Assembly: GCF_002749975.1 (NCBI RefSeq)
Contig: NZ_PEIG01000005.1
Span: forward strand, 1 to 64,000
Source of the DNA: Gloeocapsopsis sp. IPPAS B-1203
GTDB lineage: Bacteria; Cyanobacteriota; Cyanobacteriia; Cyanobacteriales; Chroococcidiopsidaceae
Length of the DNA: 64,000 bases
Direction of reading: 5' to 3'
Below the pieces are notes generated by a model that saw only the letters and a program-made list of their open reading frames with translations, was not told the origin of the DNA and ran no database searches. Within the stretch, counting starts at the first letter, position 1. Each line of letters starts with the position of its first letter. Position numbers and translations under genes: made by a program. Positions 37,828 to 47,957 of the stretch are shown here, in pieces.

Positions 37828-39735
37828 ATGCACCTGAGTGAAATCACCCATCCTAACCAGTTGCACGGCTTATCGATTCGCCAACTGCAGCAGATCGCCC
37901 GTCAAATTCGGGATAAGCATTTGCAAACCGTGGCGGCGAGTGGCGGACACCTGGGACCAGGGTTAGGTGTAGTGGAGTTAACATTAGCGCTTTACCAAAC
38001 CTTAGACCTCGACCACGATAAAGTTATTTGGGATGTAGGGCACCAAGCCTATCCTCATAAACTGATTACTGGTCGCTATAGTCGCTTTCATACATTGCGG
38101 CAAAAAGACGGTGTAGCGGGCTATTTAAAGCGCTGTGAGAACAAGTTCGACCATTTTGGCGCGGGTCATGCTTCCACAAGTATATCTGCTGCCTTGGGCA
38201 TGGCACTCGCGCGAGATTTAAAAGGCGAAAAATTTAAAGTTGTGGCAGTCATCGGTGACGGTGCCTTGACTGGTGGTATGGCGTTAGAAGCGATTAACCA
38301 TGCCGGACACTTGCCGAAAACAAACCTACTTGTGGTGTTAAACGACAATGAAATGTCGATTTCTCCCAATGTAGGTGCAATTTCGCGCCATTTAAACAAA
38401 ATGCGTTTAAGTCCGCCAGTACAGTTTTTGTCTGATAATTTAGAAGAACAAGTCAAACAAATTCCTTTTGTTGGTGATTCTTTAGAAACCGAACTTGAAC
38501 GGTTTAAAGAGGGCATGAAGCGGTTAGCAGTACCAAAAGTAGGAGCTGTCTTTGAAGAATTAGGCATTACCTACATGGGACCTGTAGATGGGCACAACTT
38601 GGAAGAACTGATTGCGACCTTCAAGCAAGCCCATAAAATTGCAGGACCAGTACTCGTACACGTTGCTACTGTTAAAGGTAAAGGATATGCGATCGCCGAA
38701 CAAGACCAAGTAGGCTATCACGCGCAGTCACCTTTTAACCTGACAACAGGTAAGGCAATTCCTTCGAGTAAACCTAAGCCTCCTGGATATTCCAAAGTTT
38801 TTGCCCACGCTTTGGTAAAACTCGCCGAAAACAATCCCAAAATTGTCGGCATTACAGCAGCAATGGCAACAGGTACAGGGCTAGACAAACTACAAGCAAA
38901 ACTGCCCCACCAGTATATTGATGTTGGGATTGCAGAACAACACGCTGTGACTTTAGCCGCAGGCTTAGCTTGTGAGGGAATGCGTCCCGTTGTCGCGATC
39001 TACTCAACTTTCTTGCAACGTGGCTACGACCAAATTGTTCACGATGTGTGCATCCAAAACCTACCTGTATTTTTCTGCATGGATCGGGCGGGAATTGTTG
39101 GTGCAGATGGTCCAACCCATCAAGGAATGTATGATGTTGCTTATTTGCGTTGCTTACCCAATATGGTGTTGATGGCACCGAAAGACGAAGCCGAGTTGCA
39201 GCGGATGGTTGTCACAGGAGTGAACCACACCGATGGTCCAATTGCGATGCGTTATCCTCGCGGGAACGGCTATGGTGTTCCTTTGATGGAAGAAGGGTGG
39301 GAACCAGTCGAGATCGGCAAAGGCGAAACTCTACGTCATGGTGACGATGTGCTGCTGCTAGGATTTGGTTCAACGGTTTACCCAGCCATGCAAATCGCTG
39401 AAATTCTCAGCGAACATGGAATTCAAGCGACAGTCGTCAACGCTCGATTTGCCAAGCCGCTTGACACCGAATTGATTCTACCATTGGCACAACGCATTGG
39501 ACGTGTTGTCACTTTAGAAGAAGGCTGTCTCATGGGTGGCTTTGGTTCGGCTGTAGCGGAGGCATTACTTGATGCCGATGTTGTTGTACCTGTCAAGCGT
39601 TTTGGCGTGCCAGATGTCTTGGTAGACCATGCTTCTCCGGAACAATCCAAAGCAGAATTGGGTTTAACCAGTCCCCAAATAGCACAAGAAGTGTTAAAAG
39701 CCTTTTTTAACAAAACACTTTCATCTGTAAGCTAA
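37828..39735 (+). CDS. dxs: 1-deoxy-D-xylulose-5-phosphate synthase
   Basis: 635 residues. The thiamine-diphosphate fold is complete: [20 protein letters not shown]-like [15 protein letters not shown], the ThDP motif [36 protein letters not shown], then the pyrimidine and transketolase C-terminal domains ([33 protein letters not shown]). It joins pyruvate and glyceraldehyde 3-phosphate to DXP, the entry to MEP isoprenoid synthesis and hence carotenoids, phytol and quinones. Confidence 0.97.
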   Translation: MHLSEITHPNQLHGLSIRQLQQIARQIRDKHLQTVAASGGHLGPGLGVVELTLALYQTLDLDHDKVIWDVGHQAYPHKLITGRYSRFHTLRQKDGVAGYLKRCENKFDHFGAGHASTSISAALGMALARDLKGEKFKVVAVIGDGALTGGMALEAINHAGHLPKTNLLVVLNDNEMSISPNVGAISRHLNKMRLSPPVQFLSDNLEEQVKQIPFVGDSLETELERFKEGMKRLAVPKVGAVFEELGITYMGPVDGHNLEELIATFKQAHKIAGPVLVHVATVKGKGYAIAEQDQVGYHAQSPFNLTTGKAIPSSKPKPPGYSKVFAHALVKLAENNPKIVGITAAMATGTGLDKLQAKLPHQYIDVGIAEQHAVTLAAGLACEGMRPVVAIYSTFLQRGYDQIVHDVCIQNLPVFFCMDRAGIVGADGPTHQGMYDVAYLRCLPNMVLMAPKDEAELQRMVVTGVNHTDGPIAMRYPRGNGYGVPLMEEGWEPVEIGKGETLRHGDDVLLLGFGSTVYPAMQIAEILSEHGIQATVVNARFAKPLDTELILPLAQRIGRVVTLEEGCLMGGFGSAVAEALLDADVVVPVKRFGVPDVLVDHASPEQSKAELGLTSPQIAQEVLKAFFNKTLSSVS

Positions 39736-39827
39736 ATCAGGTTTATGGGCGTACACTTGTGCGCCCGTACCCAAACTTCAAACGATCGCTTTCCATTCTT
39801 TCCCCTTGCCCCTGCGAGCCTCTAACT

Positions 39828-40892
39828 ATGTCCCCTTGCCTCTCTCAGGTTTTTCCCGTTGTTTGGTATGAAAACTCAGTGTTGCTAATCGATCAAACTC
39901 GGCTACCTCACGAGTATGCATTCGTCGAGATTCACCGCTGCGAAGATATGGTACAGGCAATTAAAACCATGATTGTACGGGGTGCACCCGCAATTGGTGT
40001 TGCTGCTGCTTATGGCATGTATCTTGGGGCGCGTGAGATTTCAACTCAAAATCGCGAAGAATTTATACATCAGCTTGAGGAAGTTGCTGTGATGCTCCGC
40101 GCGACACGCCCTACAGCTGTTAACTTGTTTTGGGCGATCGCACGGATGTTAAAAACGGCATATGAAATGCTGGGATCAGTTGAACAAATTAAACAAGCTT
40201 TACTCCATACTGCGCAAACGATCAATGCTGAAGACTTGCAAACTTGTCAAGCAATTGGCGATCGCGGTTTAGAAGTTTTACCTTCGACTCCAGAAAAACT
40301 CAATCTTCTGACACACTGCAACGCGGGTGCTTTAGCAACAGCAGGCTATGGTACAGCTTTAGGGATAGTACGTTGTGCTTGGGCAAAAGGTAGACTAGCC
40401 AGAGTTTATGCTGATGAAACCCGTCCCCGTTTACAAGGCGCAAAATTAACTGCCTGGGAATGCGTTCAAGAAGGAATTCCTGTCACCTTAATTACTGATA
40501 GTATGGCAGCACACTGTATGCAACACGGCTTAATTCATGCGGTTGTTGTCGGTGCAGATCGCATTGCGGCAAATGGAGACACTGCCAATAAAATTGGTAC
40601 ATACAGTTTAGCCATTGTTGCTCAAGCGCATAATGTTCCTTTCTTTGTTGCGGCTCCCCTCTCAACGATTGATTTTTCCTTGACAAGTGGCAGTGAAATT
40701 CCGATTGAAGAACGCCACGCCAGTGAAGTTTATGCAATTGGTGAGACTATAATTACTCCCGAAGGAGTTGAGTTTTACAATCCTGCTTTTGATGTCACTC
40801 CCGCAGATTTAATCACTGCAATTATTACTGAACACGGTGCATTTGCGCCAAATCAGTTACAGGAGAAGTTGAAAGAAAAAAATCTAGTTTGA
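39828..40892 (+). CDS. mtnA: S-methyl-5-thioribose-1-phosphate isomerase
   Basis: 354 residues from ATG 39828; a frame from 39759 adds 23 residues over a C/T-rich repeat and is probably not used. The core motifs are [27 protein letters not shown], the catalytic Cys in [18 protein letters not shown], and the Asp in [19 protein letters not shown]. It converts methylthioribose 1-phosphate to the ribulose form in methionine salvage. It lies 92 bases after dxs and is followed by a GNAT gene 23 bases later. Confidence 0.93.
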   Translation: MSPCLSQVFPVVWYENSVLLIDQTRLPHEYAFVEIHRCEDMVQAIKTMIVRGAPAIGVAAAYGMYLGAREISTQNREEFIHQLEEVAVMLRATRPTAVNLFWAIARMLKTAYEMLGSVEQIKQALLHTAQTINAEDLQTCQAIGDRGLEVLPSTPEKLNLLTHCNAGALATAGYGTALGIVRCAWAKGRLARVYADETRPRLQGAKLTAWECVQEGIPVTLITDSMAAHCMQHGLIHAVVVGADRIAANGDTANKIGTYSLAIVAQAHNVPFFVAAPLSTIDFSLTSGSEIPIEERHASEVYAIGETIITPEGVEFYNPAFDVTPADLITAIITEHGAFAPNQLQEKLKEKNLV

Positions 40893-40915
40893 AGAATATG
40901 TAAGAGGCGATCGCC

Positions 40916-41380
40916 ATGCCTGCAAATTCCTTAGATTCACAACTTACTATTACTTCTTGCAATCCACAACTACATAGCGCGTTTATCCGGTCATTAACTA
41001 GAGACAATTTTTATCTAACGATAAGTCGTACCATCGGCTGGGATGAGGAACTTCACCAACAAGAACCGCGTCCAGAAAGATACACAATGGTGTATTGTAA
41101 CCATGACCTCATTGGTTTTTTCGCGATTCGAGAGGTAAGCGATTACCTATATATCCAAACTATTCAGCTTGTAGCATCATTTCGTGGTAGAGGATACGGC
41201 ACAACCTTGCTACAACACATAGAAAACATCGCTAGGATGAAGAATCTACAACGCATCTACTTGAGCGTATTCAAAGACAATCCTGCTCAAAGACTATATC
41301 AAAGACTTGGTTACAAGCCAATAGCACAGGATGAATACCTCATCCGTATGGGAAAAATTATATCAAATCCGGTTGATTAG
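40916..41380 (+). CDS. GNAT-family N-acetyltransferase
   Basis: 154 residues. The acetyl-CoA site is QLVASFRGRGYGTTLLQHIE at about 80-100, following strand YLYIQTIQL, and the YQRLGYKPIAQ turn is near the C-terminus. Substrate unknown. It starts 23 bases after mtnA, so the two are probably cotranscribed. Confidence 0.87.
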   Translation: MPANSLDSQLTITSCNPQLHSAFIRSLTRDNFYLTISRTIGWDEELHQQEPRPERYTMVYCNHDLIGFFAIREVSDYLYIQTIQLVASFRGRGYGTTLLQHIENIARMKNLQRIYLSVFKDNPAQRLYQRLGYKPIAQDEYLIRMGKIISNPVD

Positions 41381-41420
41381 TGTTAATAAAAATGGTCAGT
41401 AAAGGTGAAGGGTTGTTGGT

Positions 41421-41457
41421 AACTAGCCACAACTAGCCACTAGCCACTAGCCACTAA
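41421..41457. repeat. Tandem 'actagcc' short repeat
   Basis: Tandem copies of a 'ctagccacta' phrase in the gap between convergent genes. Confidence 0.6.
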
Positions 41458-41519
41458 TAACAGCGTAACGATACCGATATTCTGGTTATTTAACCGGAGA
41501 TGATATTACTAGAAGTAAA

Positions 41520-42614
41520 CTAACACGGATATAAGCGATCGCCTGTATTTGAATCAAAGACGAATAGCTGTTCTAAATCAAGCCCTAGTGAAATGCGATC
41601 ACCCAACTGCAAACGGATAACACCTGCCTGTTGAATATTGACTTGCACGCTCGAACTCGGTAAACCAGCACGAATTAAAGTTTCTCTGCCCAAAGGTTCT
41701 ACAAGTTTGACTTCAACTGTTAAGGCTGCAATTTCTTTGTTTTGCGATTCATCAATAAACAAATCTTCTGGGCGAATCCCTAAATCAACAATTTGTCCTT
41801 CAGCTAAATGTAATGCGTCTCTTACACGCGCCGGACAAGGAATAATCTGACTCTCTACCAAAAAGTTGCCATTTTTGTACTTTGCAGGCAAAATATTCAT
41901 TGGCGGATTGCCTAAGAAAGTTGCCACCATCCGGTTAGCAGGTTTGGCGTAAACGCTTTGTGGCTCTCCAATTTGTTGAATTCTTCCCTGATTAAGGATA
42001 ACGATACGATCTGCTAAAGTCATCGCTTCAACTTGATCGTGAGTGACATAAATTGTCGTAATGCCTAAATTGTGATGCAACTGTTTTAACTCCGCACGAG
42101 TATCGTCACGTAGCTGCGCGTCTAAGTTTGATAAAGGTTCATCTAATAAAAATACTTGTGCTTCGCGGGCGATCGCTCTTCCCAATGCGACGCGTTGTTG
42201 CTGTCCCCCAGATAATTGCTTGGGTTTGCGTTCTAAAAGATGTTCGAGTGATAGCGATCGCGCAACTGTTTCTACTCTTTGTTGAATCACTTTTGAGTCA
42301 ACTTTTCGCATCTGTAACCCAAACGCAATGTTTTCGGCAACACTCATGTGTGGATAAAGTGCATAATTTTGAAAAACCATCGCAACATCCCGCTGTCGCG
42401 CTGGAATGTTATTCACAAGAAGATCCCCGATGTATAGGTTTCCACTTGTTGCTGTTTCTAACCCTGCGATCGTTCTCAGAATTGTTGATTTACCACAACC
42501 TGATGGTCCAACAAGAACCCAAAATTGTCCATCAGGAATTTCAAAAGTAATATTTTCTACCGCAGTTACATTGTTGAACTTGCGTTTAATATTCTCTAGA
42601 CGAACTTTAGCCAT
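41520..42614 (-). CDS. MalK/UgpC-type ABC transporter ATPase
   Basis: 364 residues. Walker A VGPSGCGKST, the Q loop at VFQNYALYPHM, signature LSGGQQQRVALGRA, Walker B VFLLDEPLSNLDA and the H loop VTHDQVE are intact, followed by a TOBE/regulatory C-terminal part (residues about 240-364). It belongs to the CUT1 group energising carbohydrate or glycerol-3-phosphate import. No permease or binding-protein gene adjoins it here, so it may serve several importers, as in other bacteria. Confidence 0.92.
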   Translation of the reverse strand: MAKVRLENIKRKFNNVTAVENITFEIPDGQFWVLVGPSGCGKSTILRTIAGLETATSGNLYIGDLLVNNIPARQRDVAMVFQNYALYPHMSVAENIAFGLQMRKVDSKVIQQRVETVARSLSLEHLLERKPKQLSGGQQQRVALGRAIAREAQVFLLDEPLSNLDAQLRDDTRAELKQLHHNLGITTIYVTHDQVEAMTLADRIVILNQGRIQQIGEPQSVYAKPANRMVATFLGNPPMNILPAKYKNGNFLVESQIIPCPARVRDALHLAEGQIVDLGIRPEDLFIDESQNKEIAALTVEVKLVEPLGRETLIRAGLPSSSVQVNIQQAGVIRLQLGDRISLGLDLEQLFVFDSNTGDRLYPC

Positions 42615-43502
42615 TGCACGATTCCTGGCATCTTTGATTTAAGAATGAAACAACATAACCTGCTGATAATCAGGGAACTTTACAAAAAGTCTGATATTCT
42701 ACATACAAAATACTTCTTTTGTTGTTTCCAATACATTACTTTGGTGACTAAACTACTAGAAATATCATTATGTTAAACTCCTACTTGTCAGAATCATAGC
42801 CGCAAATCAGTTCTTATTAGTAAATTCAATTTTTAGAAATGCTTCCCCTGAAATCGGCTATTGATGTATTTGAACCACCATCTAGCTTTTGGCAGCATTC
42901 TCATTTAATGAAATATTTTTTATCGGAAAAAGTCATACTTTTTCTAGCTGTCACTCTAAAAACAGCCAAATAATTTTTGGTAAAAACATATGCAAGAGAT
43001 AGATTTTGATCGTACTTTCGACGTCTCAGTTGGTTTTAGTTTGTGTATGTACTTGCTGATGTTTACTGTGGCGTATTACTCCTGGTTAGTCTAGAGATAC
43101 TGATACACTTTGGCACTCAATTTTTAAGCTGCACAGTATATCCCATAGTAACTTTGCCAGCACAACTTCCAGCAATGCTATTTATAATACTTTGCTTTAA
43201 ATATTTGTATATTATAATACGTTGCAGCTCATATTAAACGATGATATATTGTCTGTAATTAAAAAAATGTTAAAAATAGCTATGAATAGGGTGTTTCAAG
43301 AAGTTGTTATGCCTTAGCCTCCAACCAAAGCTGCATGATGTTAACGAAAGTATTTGCTTAATTTTTTATGTAACTGCGACTTATAACAGAGAATGTAGTG
43401 TCAACAAAAAATGTTATTGTAGTGCTCACTTCTACTTACCTAGTCTGAATGGCGACTATATCTGCCATACACTTACTCATACTGCTGCAGATCTTATAAG
43501 TA
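42615..43502. other. 888-bp gap before the polysaccharide cluster
   Basis: Besides the small frame at 42990-43094 (entered separately), no gene is supported; longer frames near 43304-43513 lack motifs and ribosome sites. Confidence 0.4.
42990..43094 (+). CDS. Candidate 34-residue membrane miniprotein
   Basis: ATG at 42990, TAG at 43092-43094, too short for ordinary ORF calling. The product begins with an acidic segment (MQEIDFDRTFDVS) and then has one continuous hydrophobic stretch (VGFSLCMYLLMFTVAYYSW). The layout is like the small single-pass subunits of photosynthetic and respiratory complexes, but I recognise no known one. No good ribosome site is seen, so it may be chance. Confidence 0.3.
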   Translation: MQEIDFDRTFDVSVGFSLCMYLLMFTVAYYSWLV

Positions 43503-45353
43503 ATGAACTCTAAAATTTCGCTATCATTCCGCAATTTGTTAAGTGCTACAAAAATTTGGCAAGAGAACTACTTTCTAATTAGAGAATTTCGTAATTTTCG
43601 GGGTATTGCAATTCTAGCTATTGTCTTTACTATAATTGCTGCCATATTTGAAGGTATTGGAGTAGGATTTATTCTTTCATTTCTCCAAAATTTAACAAAT
43701 CCAGATGCCCAACCAATTCGTACTGGAATCGAGTGGTTTGACATTTGGGTTTTGGGAGTGAATGCTCCAGCATCTGAACGAATTTATCGAGTATGTACCT
43801 TAATATTATTAACAACTTTAGTGCGATCGCTCTTTACTTATTTAGGTCGCCTTTACACGCAAATTACACAATTTAAATTAGTTTATTTTCTACGAAAGCG
43901 AGTATTTGAATTATTTCAATCGTTAAGCTTGCGGTACTTTGCTAAGACAAGAGCAGGAGGATTAGTACACAGCATTACCACTGAGATCATGCAGATCATG
44001 CAGGCGTTTAATTTTGTCTCAGTCATTCTGACAAAATTTACTATATTATTCGTCTACATTATTTCTATGCTCTTGTTGTCTTGGCAACTGACAATTGTTT
44101 CTATCTTGCTCTTTAGTTTAATATCAGTAGGAATTTCATCGCTCTTAGGGCGCGTACGAGAAGCAAGTTTTGAAAAAACAAGAGCCGCAAAGTGGTATAC
44201 GACAATTTCACTTGAATATATTCATGGAGTTCGTACTGTTCAAGCTTTCGCAGCATACAACTTTGAAAGAAAAAGATTTGACGAGGCTAATTCTAACTTT
44301 CTCAAAGCCACTACTAAAGCTGTCTCAATCTCATCACTCATTGAACCACTTTCAGAAGGAGTGGCAACAGCAATTTTAGTGGGAATGCTGCTGCTAGCAT
44401 TTACAGTTTTAATTCCTAACGGACAATTACAAGTCTCCTCACTACTAACCTTTCTGTTTGTTTTACTCCGAATTATGCCTTTGCGGCGCCAAATTGATGG
44501 TGCAAGAGTACAGTTAAGCAATTGTCAAGGCTCATTCAGCAATATTCAAGAATTACTTCGCGTAGATAATAAGCCCTTATTTTATAACGGCAACAAAAAA
44601 TTTATTGGCTTGAAGCAAAAAATTGAGTTTGTTGGAGTAAATTTTGGTTATGACTCAGAGGAAATTGTCTTACACAACATTAATTTAACGATTGAAAAAG
44701 GCAAGATGACAGCATTAGTAGGAGCATCAGGTGCTGGCAAAAGTACTTTAGCCGATCTGATTCCTCGATTTTACGATCCTACTCGCGGTAAGGTGTTAAT
44801 TGATGGTGTCGATCTACGCGAATTTAATATTTACTCATTTCGTAATAAACTAGCTGTTGTCAGTCAAGACACTTATATCTTTAATACTTCTGTGCGGGAC
44901 AATATTGCTTATGCATTAGAAGATGTAGATGATGCAGTAGTTATTGAAGCAGCAAAACTTGCGAATGCGTTGGAGTTTATTCAGGATCTACCACAAGGAT
45001 TTGATACGCAGTTAGGCGATCGCGGAGTCCGTTTATCAGGAGGACAACGTCAGCGAATTGCGATCGCCCGTGCCCTGCTGCGGAACCCAGAAATTTTAAT
45101 CCTCGATGAAGCAACAAGTGCCTTAGACTCGGTATCAGAGCGCTTAATTCAACAGTCGTTAGAGAAGTTAGCTGTGGGCAGAACAGTAATTGCGATCGCA
45201 CATCGCCTATCAACAATTGTTCGTGCTGACAAAGTTGTTGTTCTACAGCAAGGTCGCATCATTGAACAGGGAGGATATCAAGAATTACTCGAGCAACGTG
45301 GCGAACTTTGGAAGTATCATCAAATGCAGCATGAATACAGTCAAGCAGGATAA
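43503..45353 (+). CDS. HepA-like ABC exporter (fused permease and ATPase)
   Basis: 616 residues. Six membrane segments in the first 330, with the intracellular coupling stretch YFAKTRAGGLVHSITTEIMQ, then an ATPase: Walker A GASGAGKST, Q loop VVSQDTYIF, signature LSGGQRQRIAIARA, Walker B ILILDEATSALD, H loop IAHRLST. Similar exporters (HepA in Anabaena) send out envelope polysaccharide. Here it heads a run of glycosyltransferases on the same strand, supporting a role in surface-polysaccharide or glycolipid export. Confidence 0.92.
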   Translation: MNSKISLSFRNLLSATKIWQENYFLIREFRNFRGIAILAIVFTIIAAIFEGIGVGFILSFLQNLTNPDAQPIRTGIEWFDIWVLGVNAPASERIYRVCTLILLTTLVRSLFTYLGRLYTQITQFKLVYFLRKRVFELFQSLSLRYFAKTRAGGLVHSITTEIMQIMQAFNFVSVILTKFTILFVYIISMLLLSWQLTIVSILLFSLISVGISSLLGRVREASFEKTRAAKWYTTISLEYIHGVRTVQAFAAYNFERKRFDEANSNFLKATTKAVSISSLIEPLSEGVATAILVGMLLLAFTVLIPNGQLQVSSLLTFLFVLLRIMPLRRQIDGARVQLSNCQGSFSNIQELLRVDNKPLFYNGNKKFIGLKQKIEFVGVNFGYDSEEIVLHNINLTIEKGKMTALVGASGAGKSTLADLIPRFYDPTRGKVLIDGVDLREFNIYSFRNKLAVVSQDTYIFNTSVRDNIAYALEDVDDAVVIEAAKLANALEFIQDLPQGFDTQLGDRGVRLSGGQRQRIAIARALLRNPEILILDEATSALDSVSERLIQQSLEKLAVGRTVIAIAHRLSTIVRADKVVVLQQGRIIEQGGYQELLEQRGELWKYHQMQHEYSQAG

Positions 45354-45432
45354 CATCATCCTCGCTGCTTAACCTATCAGCACTACTATTTAGGCTCCTA
45401 TCACTATTCACGACAAAAGAGCAACGAATCCA

Positions 45433-46515
45433 ATGAGTCTTCATGGGAACCATCCAATAGAACATAATCTCGGTTCATCCAAAGTTTCTATTGTCATCCC
45501 TACAAAAAATCGCTACTTACTATTATTAGAAACAATCAAATCTGTTCGCGAACAAACCTACGAAAACTGGGAAGTTCTTGTCGTTGACGATGGCTCAACA
45601 GACGAGACAGAAACAAAAATGTTGGCATTGTCACAAGCAGATCCGCGTATTCGTTTCATCAAACGTACTCAAGGTAATGCTGGTGCTCCTGCGTCTCGTA
45701 ATCAAGGAGTTGCTCAGGCGAGTGGTAACTATATCATTTTTCTTGATTCAGATGATTGTTTAGCACCACACTGTTTAGAAAAACGTGTTGCAACTATGCG
45801 CGATCGCCCTGATTTAGACTTTGGGGTTTTTCCTTGTCAAGTGTTCTGCGAACTACCAGGAGATGAAGCGTTGCTTTGGAATCGCGAAACCCAAGAGCAA
45901 GAAAACGATCTCGATCGATTTTTATCCTTGGATGTTCCTTGGCAAACAACTAGTCCTATTTGGAGAAAAGCGGCACTGCAAAGATTAGGATCGTGGGATG
46001 AAAGTTTGATTATTTGGCAAGACTGGGAATTTCATGTCCGAGCATTAATCAAAGGATTAAAGTATGAAAGGTTTTCTCAACCTGATTGCTTTTGGCGAAT
46101 GCCTGTAAAACATAGAGATTCTATTGGTAAAAAAGGAATTACAGCCGAATATCTGCTTTCTAACGAACAACTCATTGCAGACGTCTATACCATGCTTGCT
46201 AAAGCACAATTGCTCAATGAGCATCGCCGCTATCTAATCGCAGGACTTTATTTCTGGTTGGCAACGCAATGGTCAACATATGTCAAATCTACTGATGAAG
46301 CTGTCAGAATTTGGTCAATTTGTCGAGACAAAAATTTAGTCAATACGATGGAATACTGGGAAGGTCTAATCTATTTTAAAGTTAGAAGAACTCGTTATAT
46401 CAGACGCTTAGCAAGAGAATATCTTAGTATTCGTTGGTCTACAGAATTAATGCGGCAAAGGCATTCTATTACATTACAAAATACACCTATGTCTACTCAA
46501 TTAGCCCAATCTTGA
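45433..46515 (+). CDS. Family 2 glycosyltransferase
   Basis: 360 residues. GT-A fold start VSIVIPTKNRYLLLLETIKS, nucleotide-binding VVDDGSTD, then ASRNQGVAQASGNYIIFLDSDD, where the DxD-like site holds metal and UDP-sugar. The acceptor-side motif WQDWEFHVRAL is near residue 200. It transfers a sugar to a growing chain; substrates unknown. It follows the exporter after 79 bases. Confidence 0.92.
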   Translation: MSLHGNHPIEHNLGSSKVSIVIPTKNRYLLLLETIKSVREQTYENWEVLVVDDGSTDETETKMLALSQADPRIRFIKRTQGNAGAPASRNQGVAQASGNYIIFLDSDDCLAPHCLEKRVATMRDRPDLDFGVFPCQVFCELPGDEALLWNRETQEQENDLDRFLSLDVPWQTTSPIWRKAALQRLGSWDESLIIWQDWEFHVRALIKGLKYERFSQPDCFWRMPVKHRDSIGKKGITAEYLLSNEQLIADVYTMLAKAQLLNEHRRYLIAGLYFWLATQWSTYVKSTDEAVRIWSICRDKNLVNTMEYWEGLIYFKVRRTRYIRRLAREYLSIRWSTELMRQRHSITLQNTPMSTQLAQS

Positions 46516-46625
46516 GTAAAAGCTGATTTCTATTGCCTAATTACCAAATTCTACTACGTTTCACAATCAATTTAAACTGAAGAACTTTAAATATTCAAGT
46601 TTATTCTACTTTTTGACTTAGTAAT

Positions 46626-46670
46626 ATAGCAATGGTCAATTAGGTTGAAACATTATAGAAGATCAAAAGC
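46626..46670 (+). repeat. Short dispersed repeat, copy B
   Basis: atagcaatggtcaatta followed by 'tagaagatcaaaa'; see the related copy at 14691-14745. Confidence 0.5.
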
Positions 46671-46742
46671 ATTAATCCAACTCAATTTAATTCTGAACCG
46701 TAAGTCTGCAAAGCATCCTCTAAATTCTAAATCTTGCTAAAT

Positions 46743-47957
46743 ATGAAAATTCTGATTACCATTTCCCACTTAATGACCGGAGGTGCGCAAACTTTTGTTA
46801 TTAGGTTGGCAAGTGCTTTAGCAAAGCATCATACTGTATATGTTTATAACTGTAATTTTTTTCCAATTGCTGACAATACTTTAGTTGATAGATTTCCTGA
46901 TAATGTCAGAGTAATATCTTTCTTTCCTCCTTCCTCACCGAATTTACTAAATCAAGCTTTGACAAAATTAGAGCGTTTAACAGCGAAAGTAGGTAAAAAA
47001 GTAAAAATTAGAGAAGAATTAAGAAAGCTGTATTTTCAATTTATTCTTAAACAAATAAAAGTAGATTTAATCAATAGTCATTTATATCATGCAGATAAGT
47101 TTGTTGTAGAGAATATACAAGTATCAACTCCAGTTGTTGTGACAGATCACGGTGACTATAAATACGTGATCGAGCAACAACTCAGCGATCGCAGTAGTAC
47201 TCAAAAAATCTTCAATAGAATTAATGGAATTGTTGTTCTATCGGAAGATAATGCTACAGCAATAGCACCATATGTGACGAGTAATCTGCCTATAAAAAAG
47301 ATTTATAACGGTGTGGCGATACCTCAACCACAAAATACGATCTCTGGGCGAGAGAAACTAAAGATACCAAAAGATGCTCTCGTATTTGGTATGGTTGCTA
47401 GAGGAATTCAGGAAAAAGGTTGGGCAGAGTTAATTCAAGCATTTCAGCAGGTGCTACACGCACCTCAACGAGAAGCTCATTTAATTTTGGTTGGTGATAG
47501 CGAATATCTCAGAAATCTCAAAGCATCGCTTAATGACATGGCTGATAAAATACACTTTGTTGGCTACTCTGCTGATCCTAATTACTGGATAGAATGTTTT
47601 GATGTTGGAGTTTTGCCGACATATTTTGACGGTGAAAGTCTTCCTTATTCGATTATTGAGTATTTATCTTTCGGCAAACCAGCGATCGCAACTGAGATTG
47701 GAGGAATCCCTGAAATGATGACACATAACGCTCAAACTGCGGGTTTTACTATTAAAACTCAAGCAGGTAAAGCAGATGTGTCTTCCATCGCTCATGCCAT
47801 GCTGCAATATATAAACAATCCCGCTCTACTCAATCAGCATTCTCAAATTGCACAACAAGCTTTTGAGAAGTTTAATATAGAAAATTGTGTTAAAAGTTAT
47901 GAATTATTTTTTCAACAAGTATTAGTTCATCATAAGACTTCACCTGATCAAAAATGA
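46743..47957 (+). CDS. Family 4 glycosyltransferase
   Basis: 404 residues from ATG 46743; an upstream TTG is in frame but has no ribosome site. GT-B fold: the N-terminal LMTGGAQTFVIRLASAL, the donor-domain start LVFGMVARGIQEKGWAEL, and the nucleotide-sugar motif GESLPYSIIEYLSFGKPAIA followed by GGIPEM. Donor and acceptor unknown. It overlaps the next glycosyltransferase by 4 bases (ATGA), so the two are co-translated. Confidence 0.92.
   Translation: MKILITISHLMTGGAQTFVIRLASALAKHHTVYVYNCNFFPIADNTLVDRFPDNVRVISFFPPSSPNLLNQALTKLERLTAKVGKKVKIREELRKLYFQFILKQIKVDLINSHLYHADKFVVENIQVSTPVVVTDHGDYKYVIEQQLSDRSSTQKIFNRINGIVVLSEDNATAIAPYVTSNLPIKKIYNGVAIPQPQNTISGREKLKIPKDALVFGMVARGIQEKGWAELIQAFQQVLHAPQREAHLILVGDSEYLRNLKASLNDMADKIHFVGYSADPNYWIECFDVGVLPTYFDGESLPYSIIEYLSFGKPAIATEIGGIPEMMTHNAQTAGFTIKTQAGKADVSSIAHAMLQYINNPALLNQHSQIAQQAFEKFNIENCVKSYELFFQQVLVHHKTSPDQK

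Noticed and set aside
39735-39775. Terminator after dxs
   Set aside because: GGGCG-CGCCC hairpin with wobble pairs exists near 39747-39766 but no T-run follows.
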